A stretch of 64,000 bases of DNA from Physcia stellaris (taxonomy: Eukaryota > Ascomycota > Lecanoromycetes > Caliciales > Physciaceae). Position numbers and translations under genes: made by a program. Below are positions 48,453-59,771 of this stretch, in pieces. The first letter of the stretch is position 1. Every line of letters begins with the position of its first letter. The stretch spans positions 434,001-498,000 of the forward strand of contig JABSSW010000010.1 in assembly GCA_018902385.1 (NCBI GenBank), written 5' to 3'. Below the pieces are notes generated by a model, which saw only the letters and a list, made by a program, of their open reading frames with translations, was not told where the DNA came from and made no database searches.

Positions 48453-50683
48453 ATGGCTTCTCCAGGATACCTTTCACAGTTCAATATGGTGATTTCCATC
48501 TCCCAGGATGCAATGACCCGTCAGCTCAAGCACCTCTACGAAACCCAAGTTCCAGGTCAGCCTTTGGCGGCACCTCCGCCCCGGCCTCAGCCACCAAAGA
48601 AGTTCCTGATTGACCATACCCTCATCATGGCCCCTCCTAAATCGCTATCTAAGCTTGTAGCAAACATCGGCCCCCCGAAAGTGTCATGGGACAAACTGAG
48701 CCCTACCGCGAACCCTGGGCGGACCATCAAATTGACATTTCCCTTGATTGCTGGCAGCAAATTTATTAATTGGGTACAAAAATTGCCTACCGACAACGAA
48801 GATAATAGCGACGGTAGTGAAGAAGGGGCCGATCCTCCCCAGTTTACTCAGGTAGTAACTCCAGTCAGTGGCTATAGCATGTCCTTTGAGGCGTCTATCG
48901 GGAGAGCAGATATTCAAGACGTGGAAGAGCGTAAGGAAATTTCCGATTTGTGATTTTCCAACGAGCTAGCTAATCAATGTTGGTAGACCTCCTCCATCCT
49001 GATGTAAAGAACAGCCTGGAGAGATATGTAAGCTCACAGGATTATCTTGTATCTTCGCTTTTCTGCTTGTTCGAAAGCTATCAAATCGCCAATACCGTGA
49101 CCGTGCTCGATGCTGGTGGTAAGGAAGTTGGTCAAGATGGAGATATCGGCGCATGGACGCTTCTTATGACCAAGTATTTTGCATCGATGCGGGAGCCAGG
49201 AAAGCAAGGCAAAAACCCGTTTGTACTTGGCTACGGTGTTGTCCAAAACCCGGCGAGGACGGTCCCACCTCCAGAATTTGCTCCCAAGAGCTTCCAGCTC
49301 TCTACCACGTCAAAAGGTATCCCAACTCTCAACTTTCTACTTGTGACCGATGATCGCAAAATCAGTGTAGAAGATGACCCCAGCGCGGGCAGATTCCCCC
49401 AATCGTTCTTCACGACCATCAACTCAGCGACCCATGACGGAATCCTAGCAATCTGCGCGAAACAAATAGTCGAAGGTTTCATAGTCAAGACCATTGGCCC
49501 GGCATTCTGGTTTGGGACTCCGACAATCCAAAGCCATAACCTGAAAAACCAATCGAATAGCCTTGTCATCGGGTCGGAGAATTACACCCGTCATATTCAG
49601 TGGGGCTCGGACTGGAATGAGTGGCACGACACCATTTTAAACTATCGAGATTCATGGGATGGTAATTTGCCTTCCGCGAGTGGAATTCGATATTTCCAAG
49701 CCAGCTAACCAACATCTTAGGTGAAAGCATGCTTTCAATGGACTGGACCAGCGATAGCCAGATCAATCCTGCTCTCGTCGCTCCAGCGGATGCCACCCGA
49801 AAGATGTATGTCAATATCAGCGGCCAGCTCAAATTCAATTACCATAGAGAATCCGTGACAAAGGGCCTGGGTTCGTTGACTATCTGATCCTACCCACCGA
49901 GAATCGCCAATCTAACAAGCATTTACAGATAATTGGAGCGAGGCGTTCTCAGCAACAGTGACAGTGCCGTACCGCACAAGGCTCGATATAACCCCCGGTA
50001 AAAACGGCGCTTGGATCGTCGAAAGAAATAACAGCCTGACGTTTTTCCCCGAGCTGGACGCCAACCACAAGATGATTTTGAAGGAAGGGCGGAATTTCTG
50101 GCACGAAGCTCACGGCTTCTTCAAGCTTCTGGACTTCATCGAGTAAGATTCATACTTGTGGTGTCGATTACCAGGATACTAATCCCCGCACAGCTTAGTT
50201 GACGGCATCGTTCAAGACGTAGGCTCCCTGGTGCAAAACCTGAGCAGCGAAGCCTGGGGCGCCCTCAGCACGGAAATGAACAAGGATCTCCAAGGGCTAG
50301 CAACAAAGATCATCATGCCCGCCGGCGACGTCTTCATGTTCGACGGCCTGAACACCGACAGCGGCGGCAACGTGTACTCCAGCATCACTTATTCCACCAT
50401 CAGTGGCGGCTCCCAGATCAAGGCGAGCAAAGTCAAAGCGGTTGGCATCGCCAAGCTTGGGGCGCCATCTATGCTCTCGACAGTGAGGACCCGCTTGGAG
50501 CAAGCACGTGCCGACGTCTCCGCTGTGCAGGCTCTGATGAAGGCGAATCAGGAGAACATGAAGGCGACGATGCTGAATGGGTTTCCGAGCCCGACGCTTG
50601 TCAATACGCAGAAAGCGCTGGAGGCGGCGCTCAGAGCTGCGCAGAACGGCGTTGGCGCAGCTATGCTCACGACCGGCCATTAA
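48453..50683 (+). CDS. TULIP/P47-like protein, 668 aa (fold assignment tentative)
   Basis: Five exons, 48453-48930, 48987-49661, 49721-49870, 49929-50142 and 50194-50683, join in frame across short introns. There is no signal peptide or membrane helix. The start MASPGYLSQFNMVISISQDAM, followed by a QLKHL motif, is what P47/OrfX-type TULIP proteins show: a self-standing opening strand, then a 'not-x-QL' helix. Later blocks are beta-rich with long amphipathic strands: TIKLTFPLIAGSKFINWV, IPTLNFLLVTDDRKISVEDD, MYVNISGQLKFNYH and AFSATVTVPYRTRLDITP. These fit lipid-binding tubular barrels. The last exon is helical with an alanine-rich coiled coil (AQNGVGAAML). The family name is inference from pattern memory, not a search. 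It could also be an unrelated fungal-only family. The gene looks whole. Confidence 0.7.
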
Positions 50684-51859
50684 GTGGCCGACTTACCCGG
50701 AATCATGACCGGTTTGGCCGATGTGAGATTAGGTGCTTCGGACAAGTGCTTGCAGTGCTGGTCGGTGATTCCGTGTGAATGTAGCTACGTTGCTGTAGAT
50801 CAAATGTCTCGATTTCCTCTGGGTCCTGAGAGTCTAGTCTGCCTTATAGATAGATAGAAGCGGAATTCAAACTATCCCATGCTCTGGTGTGGTGTTAATT
50901 TTGCCTCTCATGCATACCACTGCTTCCATCCTCAGTGCGTACCCAACCTTGGCACAAAGTGATTGAATAGAGGATGAAGAAGACATCGTCTTCGGATTCC
51001 GTCCCAAGTCGGGTAATCGCAGGGGATACTGGAGTATCATAAGAGAGATGTGTCGCCAAGAATTAGCACCACTTAGTACCGGGGGCATGGGATATAAGCT
51101 AGTGATTCACCAAGTATGGATTCTTGAGCAGAAATAGCAAGTCCCTCAGCATCGATCAAATACTTCAACTTGATAAATGAAATATGGTGAGGTGCGTAAT
51201 GATTTCTCAGAGTGGCTGTATGTCTAAAGTCCTTGGAGCGAGCGATCACGAAGAAGGATCGAAGCGCGAAGGGAGGTTGCTAGCCGCAGTGTGGAAAATC
51301 AAGATGTAATTCAAAGTCTCATTCGTCAGATTGGCAGAACAACAAGATAATACGAGTGTGTGTGGGCGGTGGTCTGTTTCTAGCAAGCAGTAAGCTCACC
51401 AAACCCAGAAGACGCGTCGAATCGAGAAATCAAACTCCTCTTTGTCTACTCTGCCGAAGTGAAGTTGATACGCTTAGAAGAAAAGAATCATTGAGACATG
51501 AGCGAGTGAGTGAATGAGTGAGAAAAGAAGAGACGGAAAATTGCAAAAAGTTCAAAAGTTTCGAGAAGAAGGGTCGTCTATGTCCCAATGCACACTGATG
51601 GAGGGTGGCACTAGAAATTTGCCCCCTACAAGGTCGCCTTAGAAACTAGTGTCCGAGGGCCTACCAGCAGAAGTTTCCATGTGTATGGGGCCTGGAGTTT
51701 AGGGGCTCGAACCACCCGCACCGCCTAGCCGCGTCCATATGGCCGCCTAAAGCCTCTAGTGCCATATCGATGTATGGGATGGGCGCGTCAAGCCCCAGCC
51801 ACTGCAATTTCGTCTCATTGCTTCAGCAGCCAGCCGAGCATCATCGGCCTCACTCGTAT
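50684..51859. other. Intergenic, no gene seen
   Basis: Contains a short GAGT/GAAT-type microsatellite near 51498-51525 and nothing else recognisable. It is the 3' flank of both neighbouring genes. Confidence 0.4.
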
Positions 51860-54541
51860 CTAGGATATACGTTTCATTCCACGCATGTCACTCAGGCGCC
51901 TCGACGAAGACCATTCTCTAGTCAAATCAGCCACGATGCCCACCAACGAGTCTGACGTTCCCAATTTCGCCAAACCCTCCTTCTGACCACTTTTCTTCGC
52001 AACGTCCTTGTTCTTGCCACCCCTCGCTGTGTTTCGCTCATCGAGCAGGGCCAGAACCGGGTCGTGTCGCTCCGTCTCTAGTTGCGCCCCTGCTTTGAGG
52101 AGCATCTGGACGACATTCTGGTGCTTCTGTTGCGCTGCCAGGTACATGGGCGTCAGAGCATCGTTGCCTGCCGCTTCCAGATTGGCGCCAGCCTGGAGCA
52201 AGATTTCTACCATTTCATCGTGGCCTTGGTGTGCGGCAGCATGCAGGGCTGTTTTGCCCCAGGCGTTCATGATGGCGTGTTTCCCAGATAGCCCGGCGAC
52301 CAAGCCGTGAAAAATCTTTTCTCCAATACCCTTATAGGATTCCATAGTCGCATTATTCCTGATATTGGCATCAGCCTCGAAATCGAGTAGAAGATCCACT
52401 ACATCCAGATGATTATACCAGGCTGCCTTGTAGATTGTCGTTTCCCCGAATCTTCCACGTCCGACAGCAGGGTCTGCACCATATTCAAGTAGGAGCTCGA
52501 CGATATCCTCTCGACCCATCCCACCAGCCTTGTAAAGTGCACTGCGTCCCTCGGACGTAATTATGTCGGTTCGTGCCCCCTCTTCAAGGAGTAGTTGGAC
52601 GATGCTAGCAAAGCCACGCACACTCGCAAGGTAAAGCGGTGTCTGACGAGACCGGTCTTTTGCATTAATAAATGCGCCATAATCCAGCACAAGCCGGGCA
52701 AGTGCTCTCTTTGGTTGACTGCTCGCGACGTGTAGGGCGGTATGCGAACCGAATGTCTCCATCTTGGCTTCATACTCAAGCAATATTCTCGCGATCTTCT
52801 CGTTGCCGTTCCTAATCACACCAAAAAGGATTGGATCACCGAGTCTACCATCATAGCCGTCTCTTGTATTGACGTCAGCGCCTTCTTTGATGAGAAAAAG
52901 AACGATGTCAGACCAGCCAGCGTATGCGGCTCTATACAACGCTGTAGTCTCGGGGTAGGAGTGTCTCGTGGTGGTAGAGTTTTCGCCCGAGCCCTTTCTC
53001 TCGGTCCAGGATTCAGGACCCTTGGACTCGATCGGCTCCCCTGAATTTAGGAGCTTTCTTACACGTGCAAGGTCACCGATCGACGCGGCACTTGGAAGCA
53101 GATCCCTAAGTAAAAGCGACCTAGCGCAGTACGGCGCAACTCGAGGAAGTTTTGAGCCTTCTTGTCGAAAGAAATATCTTATTTTTGGTCGTGTCCGTTT
53201 TCCAACAAGTATTTCAGGGTGAGTGCGGCGAGGAATAATGACTGGTTCGCTCTCGGTGTCGTTGACTCTCGCTCCGTTTCTTGTGGACGCGGCGTTGTTG
53301 GGCAATTGCCCCTTATTCGGATTTCTTGTTATTTGCGATTTCTGCATACCGGTTTTTGAGGCGATCTCAGCGAACTCGAGGTCTTCTTTACTCAAGTTTG
53401 ACCGCGGTATGAGGACGTCTTGTTTATCTGCGTCGATGACGGTGATGAAAGAGCTCTTCTCCTCAAGCGATCCAGTGAACAAGACCCCTTTCAGGATAGG
53501 CTCTCCCTTTAAATTGCGCCATAAGCGTGGATTGTTTGAGGGCGATGTGGGCCCGGCTGGCGGCGAATCTACTTGTTTGGAGATCACGTCATGCGAAGGT
53601 AGGTTTTGAGAGATTGGACCGGAGCGTTGATGCCTTCTTGGCTCCGGTGTAGTTGGTTCAGATGTTCGTCTCCTGGTGGACCGCACAGACTCAGTAGATT
53701 TCGGTGATCGTAAAGATTTGATCGACCGTTTGGGTGTGATGGTCTTTTCGGATTCTGCATCGCTTTCCACATATGCCTGCGAGGGGTTCAAAGGGTACGG
53801 CAATTGATGTACAGGGGAAGTGATGGGTGAGATGTTGTCGTCTGTGCTCAAGGAGCTCGAGCCATCTGCGTCTAGCAAGCCGCATTCTGTGAGCTCTCTA
53901 ATTCTAAGAAATATGGAAGCCTCGTGTTCGCGCAGCACGTTACTGTTAAAGCCTGCGTTGTTTAGCTTGCTCCTGAAGGTCTTCCACACGAACTTTTCAT
54001 CATCGGTATGATCAGAGAGAAGCGACTCCTTGTCTCCCATGATGCGGAACTCGGCACACATTTGGTCTATCTTGTTCATCAGCTTCGGTAAGTGTCCCTT
54101 TATATCTTCGATTTTGTGCTCTATTCGTCCAAGTGAGCCCAAGCCGATCATCTGCAAGAACTCGGACAGCCTTGCGGTGTAGAATGCAAGATTCCCGCGG
54201 TATTCAAGATAGTCTTTTTTCGGGAACCGCATTCGATCAATGAGTCGGATGTCCGACGTCCCGAGTCTCTTATGCTTGGCGATGAGATCGGCGAGAGGTT
54301 TCATCGAAGTCTCGCAATTCTTGAAGTGGATGGCAAAGTCTGTTTGAGTCCTGTCGTCCTGATGAAGTAAGGAGTCCTGGTTTTGATACTCCGTTTTCAC
54401 TCCCTCGAGCATGAGATATAGACTTTGAGCGATTCTGGATGCCTCTGCAAATCCATTTGGAGCACATCGACAATCTTGTACCGTGTTCTTCGCCAATCGG
54501 AGGAGGAGGATGATGTCGCCGATACTGACGCCAAACGACAT
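51860..54541 (-). CDS. Helo-type N-terminal domain plus ankyrin-repeat protein, 893 aa
   Basis: A single-exon gene. The N-terminus MSFGVSIGDIILLLRLAKNT, followed by VQDCRCAPNGFAEASRI, is the helical domain common at the front of fungal NLR-like and signalling proteins. It continues as helices to about residue 220. A serine/proline-rich, probably disordered linker covers about 230-480. From about 490 to 830 there are some nine ankyrin repeats, for example TALYRAAYAGWSDIVLFLI, GADVNTRD, TPLYLASVRGFASIVQLLL, TALHAAAHQGHDEMVEILL and TPMYLAAQQKHQNVVQMLL. The end is basic (KNKDVAKK). Such proteins are thought to act in self/non-self recognition or regulated cell death. Here there is no nucleotide-binding domain, so it is a scaffold- or effector-like form. 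The gene looks whole. Confidence 0.85.
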   Translation of the reverse strand: MSFGVSIGDIILLLRLAKNTVQDCRCAPNGFAEASRIAQSLYLMLEGVKTEYQNQDSLLHQDDRTQTDFAIHFKNCETSMKPLADLIAKHKRLGTSDIRLIDRMRFPKKDYLEYRGNLAFYTARLSEFLQMIGLGSLGRIEHKIEDIKGHLPKLMNKIDQMCAEFRIMGDKESLLSDHTDDEKFVWKTFRSKLNNAGFNSNVLREHEASIFLRIRELTECGLLDADGSSSLSTDDNISPITSPVHQLPYPLNPSQAYVESDAESEKTITPKRSIKSLRSPKSTESVRSTRRRTSEPTTPEPRRHQRSGPISQNLPSHDVISKQVDSPPAGPTSPSNNPRLWRNLKGEPILKGVLFTGSLEEKSSFITVIDADKQDVLIPRSNLSKEDLEFAEIASKTGMQKSQITRNPNKGQLPNNAASTRNGARVNDTESEPVIIPRRTHPEILVGKRTRPKIRYFFRQEGSKLPRVAPYCARSLLLRDLLPSAASIGDLARVRKLLNSGEPIESKGPESWTERKGSGENSTTTRHSYPETTALYRAAYAGWSDIVLFLIKEGADVNTRDGYDGRLGDPILFGVIRNGNEKIARILLEYEAKMETFGSHTALHVASSQPKRALARLVLDYGAFINAKDRSRQTPLYLASVRGFASIVQLLLEEGARTDIITSEGRSALYKAGGMGREDIVELLLEYGADPAVGRGRFGETTIYKAAWYNHLDVVDLLLDFEADANIRNNATMESYKGIGEKIFHGLVAGLSGKHAIMNAWGKTALHAAAHQGHDEMVEILLQAGANLEAAGNDALTPMYLAAQQKHQNVVQMLLKAGAQLETERHDPVLALLDERNTARGGKNKDVAKKSGQKEGLAKLGTSDSLVGIVADLTREWSSSRRLSDMRGMKRIS

Positions 54542-55526
54542 GACGGCTTAGTCGGCTATAGTGGGAGAAGAAAAGGTGATAATCTCTGCTATTCAAACCG
54601 CTCGAACTGGGCAGCAGGATTGTTGTAGGGTAAGTGCTAATGCAGATAATGTATACGTTGAAGGGCAAGTGGTCGAAACAGGTTTTAGATCCCACCAATC
54701 GTCGCTGACAATGGTTTCGAAGGTCTTACAGATCTCACCTAGACATGGACGTATCACAGAAAGAGGTTCACGCATTAAGAGAAAGATGAGATGAGAGAAA
54801 GGAGAGTGTAAGAAAGAAACTACTTTGACAACTTTTGCTCGCTTTACCTTTTCACTAAGGTACTTATTGACAAGGACGGAAATGAAGAAAAGTTGAGGAA
54901 GCACTGACATAGTGTGTTCGAACGCCGCCGCCAAGCACAAAAATGTGCCTTATAGGAATGGAGTGAGGCGGAAGATGTTAATCACGCAAGATGGGTGACT
55001 GTTTACGGCTCATAGTTTCAGGCAACAACACTTGCCCCACCTTAGAGCAGCGCTAATATCTCACCTCAGGCTCACAGCAGCTCTTGGCTGACCGACCCTC
55101 CAACGCTGTGTGAGTGGATAGATGTACCATCGGCTGCGCACTTGAGTGAAATTCCGGCGTGAGGAAATGTAAAGGAAAGAAGACGAAGTCGTGAACGGGA
55201 ACCCGGAATTCGATAAGGCTGCATTGCCAAGGAAGACTTGGCAATATCTCTCGTCACGTGTGCCGCGGCTGTGAGTTCACAAGTAAAAAGAGTGGACGAA
55301 TAGAAGCACGGAGAAAATCTCAATACATACGATCAATGTAATCAATTACCAGCATGCAAGCCTCCCTTGTAGTAGGGGATATTATACAAAACCTCAAGTC
55401 AAACCGCCACCATAAGAACCTACCATGCAGACGCCTATTCCCCAATGTTCATACTCCGAGACCGCATAACAAATGCCATGTCTTCTCTTCATCCAACTCA
55501 ATCTCTTTTCAAAATTCCTAGTGCTT
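54542..55526. other. Intergenic, no gene seen
   Basis: 5' flank of the ankyrin gene and 3' flank of the cysteine-rich gene. Open frames show no recognisable protein. Confidence 0.4.
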
Positions 55527-56055
55527 CTACGCGCCAGCAGCCTTGGTCGTGAAGTCGATCTCATTAGGCAGAAGACCGCCATCGGGAGCTTTCTCGCAAC
55601 TGCACGCATCTAGGAAAATGAACAGTCAGCATATTGACACCAAGACCATCCAACCGCGAGCCCTCAAGCGGCCAAAGGGGAAATATTCGGGGAGGAAGAA
55701 AGAGATGGGGACAATCCACCTTTAGCACGCAACCCACAACCACATGTCTCGCCAGTCACTTTGGCATTCTCGGTAGCAGCACGGTCGCAGGTACAGCCGC
55801 CTGCTGGACGAGCGCCTAATCTCCGTGGTAGCAATTAGCTCTTCGTTCTTGACAGCGGGTGTGGGTTCTCAAGGATGAGGAAAGGCGTTACTCACGACAG
55901 CTACAGCGGGCTCCTGCAACCTCATTCTCAGTAGACGCCTTCTCGCAATTGCAGTTCAGAGCGCTCTGTCTCCCACAGGAGCAGGTTGCTTTGGCAGCAC
56001 AGACGCAAGCTTCGCCAGAGCGGCCGCAGCAGCTTGATGGGAGTGTAGGTGCCAT
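55527..56055 (-). CDS. Cysteine-rich Crd2-like (metallothionein-like) protein
   Basis: Three exons, 56055-55896, 55815-55720 and 55609-55527, join in frame to 112 residues. The protein has about 20 cysteines in C-x-C and C-C steps: SSCCGRSGEACVCAAKATCSC, read in overlapping pieces, then LNCNCEK, ARCSCR, GGCTCDRAATENAKV, TCGCGL and ACSCEK. The alternation of Cys clusters with TENxxV segments is the mark of the fungal Crd2-like copper-resistance family, which is thought to bind copper in the cytosol. The end NEIDFTTKAAGA is also typical. No signal peptide. Metal binding is inferred from the family and the motif. Promoter metal sites were not found by eye. The gene looks whole. Confidence 0.85.
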
Positions 56056-56512
56056 CAGTAAAGATCTTTGGGGTTATTGGAGTGTTATTGGGGAAGCCGG
56101 AGCGCGGTTTTTTTAATGGTAAAAAGTGCACTCGTGTCAAAAGAGAGCGTCTCGGGGTTGTAGATCAGATTGGACTCCAAAGAGCCTCAAAGGTGGACGA
56201 GAATGGAATTTATAGCTACTTAGAAGAACCTTATCGATAAGGTTGATGTGAAATAGGCCAGCTCTGATTGGCTCGGCTATGACGACGAAATCTGGGTTGA
56301 ATGCAAGAGCTGTACCTTGGCAGGGTCCACGGAAGGGTTCCGTTAAAATCCCAATGAAAGGATGAAAATGAAGGTTGCTAAAGTCTCATTCTGGACGGTC
56401 TAATCACCTTATCGTTGGACATTATTGAGGTTTCGTGCAAGAACTTTGTGGACAACATGCTCGCAACAGTCGGCATATCACGCTTGAAATAGCCTTGTTG
56501 ACCTGGCTAAAC
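56056..56512. other. Intergenic between divergent genes
   Basis: About 0.46 kb shared upstream region of the Crd2-like gene (minus) and the NLR (plus). No site recognised. Confidence 0.4.
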
Positions 56513-59500
56513 ATGAGTGGAGCTGAAGCCATTCTTGTACTCGGTCTTCTGGCAAGTATAGCTGGTATTGCAGACTCCACCAGCAAGGCACTTCGACGGG
56601 CTAAGGATACGACAGGCAACGCCTATAATTTGCCGGAAACATTCGTGAGGCGGAAATTACACTTCCAATAATACAACATGCCATCGAAAGGATTGAAATA
56701 CGAATTAAGGCTGGCAATTTGGAGGAAAGCATCTACAAGAACATCAAACCTATCCTGAAAGACTGCTATAACAAAATTCAGGAGCTCAACAGTATCTTAA
56801 ACGATTGCATACCGAAAGATGGCGCATGGTGGCCGGTGCGGCAATGGAAGAGCATATCTAGCGTCAGACTGGACAAGAAAGTTAGGGAGACAATTAAGCT
56901 GATCATGCGATACACAGCACTGCTGAAGGATGCTTTGCCTGACCTAGACGCTGTTGAGGCTCAAGTAGCTGAGAAGCGGTCCACAAGGTATTACATGGTA
57001 CCAGTTCAGTGGTAAGCAATCCCTGTTCATGAACGGACTTTGCATCGTCACAATGGTCATTACTTCGGAGATCATCTGAAGTCGCCAAACTTCTATGTCT
57101 ATTCTTGTACTGAAGTCGAGCGTATTAAAACGCATGTTGAACTCGCAGTGCAATTCCACTTGAACTCATGTTTAAATCCTGATGCTGATCAGTCTCTGCT
57201 TTTTATATTTATCCCTGACACTCTGAGCTGATTACTGGCGCACTCGCGAGTGGTTGTTCTGTAACATGATGGAACACTCTTTGCGCGGGTTTTACTTTTC
57301 AGTTTCATACGAGATCGGAAGGGATTTAATGTCGTGATTTGGGGATCGAAGTTTCCACTCATATTGCTGTTTCGCCACCTTCTAATTTCATTCAACACAG
57401 GAGTTCCGCGTGCGGAGACTCATTGCTCCTTGATACTAAAGGCTACATTTTAGAAAGCTCCTGACAATAGGTATCAGTCTTTAGCGTGGGATATGTCTCC
57501 GAGTGAAAGATGTTATGCTGACCCAGTATGTACTGAAACAGGGCCGATCAATTCACGGGGAGAGAAGCTGAGCTTCAATGCCTGGATTCCAAGCTTCGTC
57601 GAAACGACAAGCATGCGCGAGTAGCTATAGCCGGATTAGGCGGGCTGGGGTAAGTACGTCGCTTTAAGTTTCTAAATATTCCTCCTTACCGTGCATTAGG
57701 AAAACTCGCCTTGCCTCTCAATACGTTCGGAGCATCAAAAGCACTGACACATCTGTGTTCTGGGTGTATGCGGGCAACGCCGAGCGCATGAGATCGGGGA
57801 GCCGTGACATTGCAAAGTCAGTAGGTATCACAGGCTGGGACCACCTAAATGTTGATATTTTAAAGATGGTACAAGAGTGGTTCGAGAGCGAGGCATCTGG
57901 GAGATGGCTGCTTGTCAACGATAACGTCGACGATGGTGATCTCATGTACATTGATCCACGAGACCGCCTCTCGGATTACTTTCCTCGATCTGACCGTGGC
58001 TCCATACTGATGACCACCAGAAACCGGCAGCTTGGGATAAAATTCGCGGAGGCAACAAATACCATCACACTTGCCGCTCTAAACCCTGCTGAGTCCGTGG
58101 CCTTGATGGCCGCTAAGCTTGGAAGCGACGAGATAGAAAACCGTGACCAATGGATGAGGCTTGCTGAGAAGCTTGAAGGAATCCCTCTCGCACTAGTTCA
58201 AGCAGTCTCATTTATGCAAGAACACGAAGCCCTCACTCTTGACCGATACCTTGAGCTATACGAAGCCAGTGATTCTCGAAAATTGCAGCTCCTGAGCGAG
58301 AACTTTGAAGATACGACAAGAGACTCTGACTCCAAGAATGCTATCGCCACCACGTGGGTTGTGACTTTCGAGTACATGAAGGAACATCAGCCTTTGGCTG
58401 CGAATCTGTTGTGTTTGATGAGCATGTTTGACACACAGGCTATTCCAGAGGTTCTGGTACTGAAGCTCACAAGGGAGGAATCTGATCCAACGCTTTCGCT
58501 CGAACGAGCCCTAGGAGTTCTCCTAGCATACTCACTGATAAGAAGCGCTAGCCCCAGGCAGCTTAGGCTTTCAGAACGAAGTTTCGATCTCCATCGCTTG
58601 GTACGACTGTCAACACGAAATTGGCTAATGATGCGTTCAGAGTTGGATCTATGGGTTGCCGAAGCCGTAGACGTGTCGTCTCTCATGTACGACGAACTTA
58701 AGGAAACAGATTATGCAACTAAGTCGAAGACGAAGTCAATTTTGTTGAGCCATACTTTGGCCGTATTATCAGCGCCTGTGCTACTTCTCGACGATGACAA
58801 TGTGGTTATACCCGCCGTTTTCGATGGCCAAGTAGTTGACGGGGATCACGCTCAGAAGGGCCATATCTGCCCATTCTGCACCGCGAACATTTTGGCCGAG
58901 ATGTTTGACCCTGACAGAGACTTGACGCGGTCATTGTGCATGGTGAGCAAAGCCGTCGCGAGCTCAATTCACATATTCGGTCAAACCCATCCTGCAACAT
59001 TGCAGCACCGCTCCACCCAAGCAGAGATATTATGGCATCTGGAAAGACCTGTAGAAGCTGAAATTATTTTCGTGGAGATCCTCGCCAACTACAGAACAAT
59101 GTATGGCCCAGCGCACTCGAAGACGACGCGGACCCAAAGATGCCTTGCGGAGACGCTCAATGATCAGGCCCGGTATGATGAGGCGGAGCTTCTTCTGGTA
59201 CCATTGATTGAAACATGCAAACAAGAGCACAGACCAAACCATCTCTCCACACTGGAAGCAATGCAAAGCCTCGCAAACAGTCTGACTCTTCAAGGCCGTG
59301 GTTCAGAGGCGATGGATATCAATGCGACTATCACTAAACTCGCGCCAAATGTTAATTGCAGGTATAATATCCTTTCCCGGCACCTGCAACCCGTATTTGA
59401 TCACGGATCGATATTTCGTGTCTAAGGAGCACATTTCAATCGGTTTCCCTTCGCATTTGCCCTCGTGTGGCACGCTTGAGGGCGCCAATTTTTGTCTCAT

Positions 59501-59771
59501 CTCATAGCTCCAACTAAATAGGTCCCCCAATTCTTTCTGCTGACTCTCGAATGAGTTAGGTTCAAATTAGCAAAGAACTACGTCAATCTGGCTCACTATG
59601 CCGAAGCAGAAAGTCTCTGCAAACAGATCCTGGAAGACAGAGACGCGTCGCTCAAGATCCGTTCGTCAGCATCGATAAGGTGTGGCAGCTTCTGGGCAAG
59701 ATATATCGCAAGCAACAGAGGTACGAGGAGGCGGAATATATCCTCCTCCAAGCCCTGTCCTATCGCCAATC
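56513..59771 (+). pseudogene. SesA-NB-ARC-TPR NLR, frameshifted and 3'-truncated by an LTR element
   Basis: The start MSGAEAILVLGLLASIAGIA is a SesA-type N-terminal domain. It continues EAEITLPIIQHAIERIEIRI after a one-base frame change near 56643. The exon ends at 57011 and a long intron leads to 57542 (QFTGREAELQCLDSKL). A further intron (57650-57701) lies inside the P-loop, giving AGLGG|LGKT. Then come WLLVNDNVDDG (Walker B), GSILMTTRN and EGIPLALVQA of the NB-ARC ATPase at about 57.7-58.7 kb. TPR-like repeats follow (TQAEILWHLERPVEAEIIF, RCLAETLNDQARYDEAELLL), and after an intron YRKQQRYEEAEYILLQAL, with a second frame change near 59659. The frame stops being TPR at 59771, where an LTR begins. 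A host defence or incompatibility receptor, now decayed. Confidence 0.75.

Noticed and set aside
57040-57231. 63-codon frame in the long NLR intron
   Set aside because: Could be a lost linker exon between SesA and NB-ARC, but it shows no family motif and lies between well-placed donor and acceptor sites.
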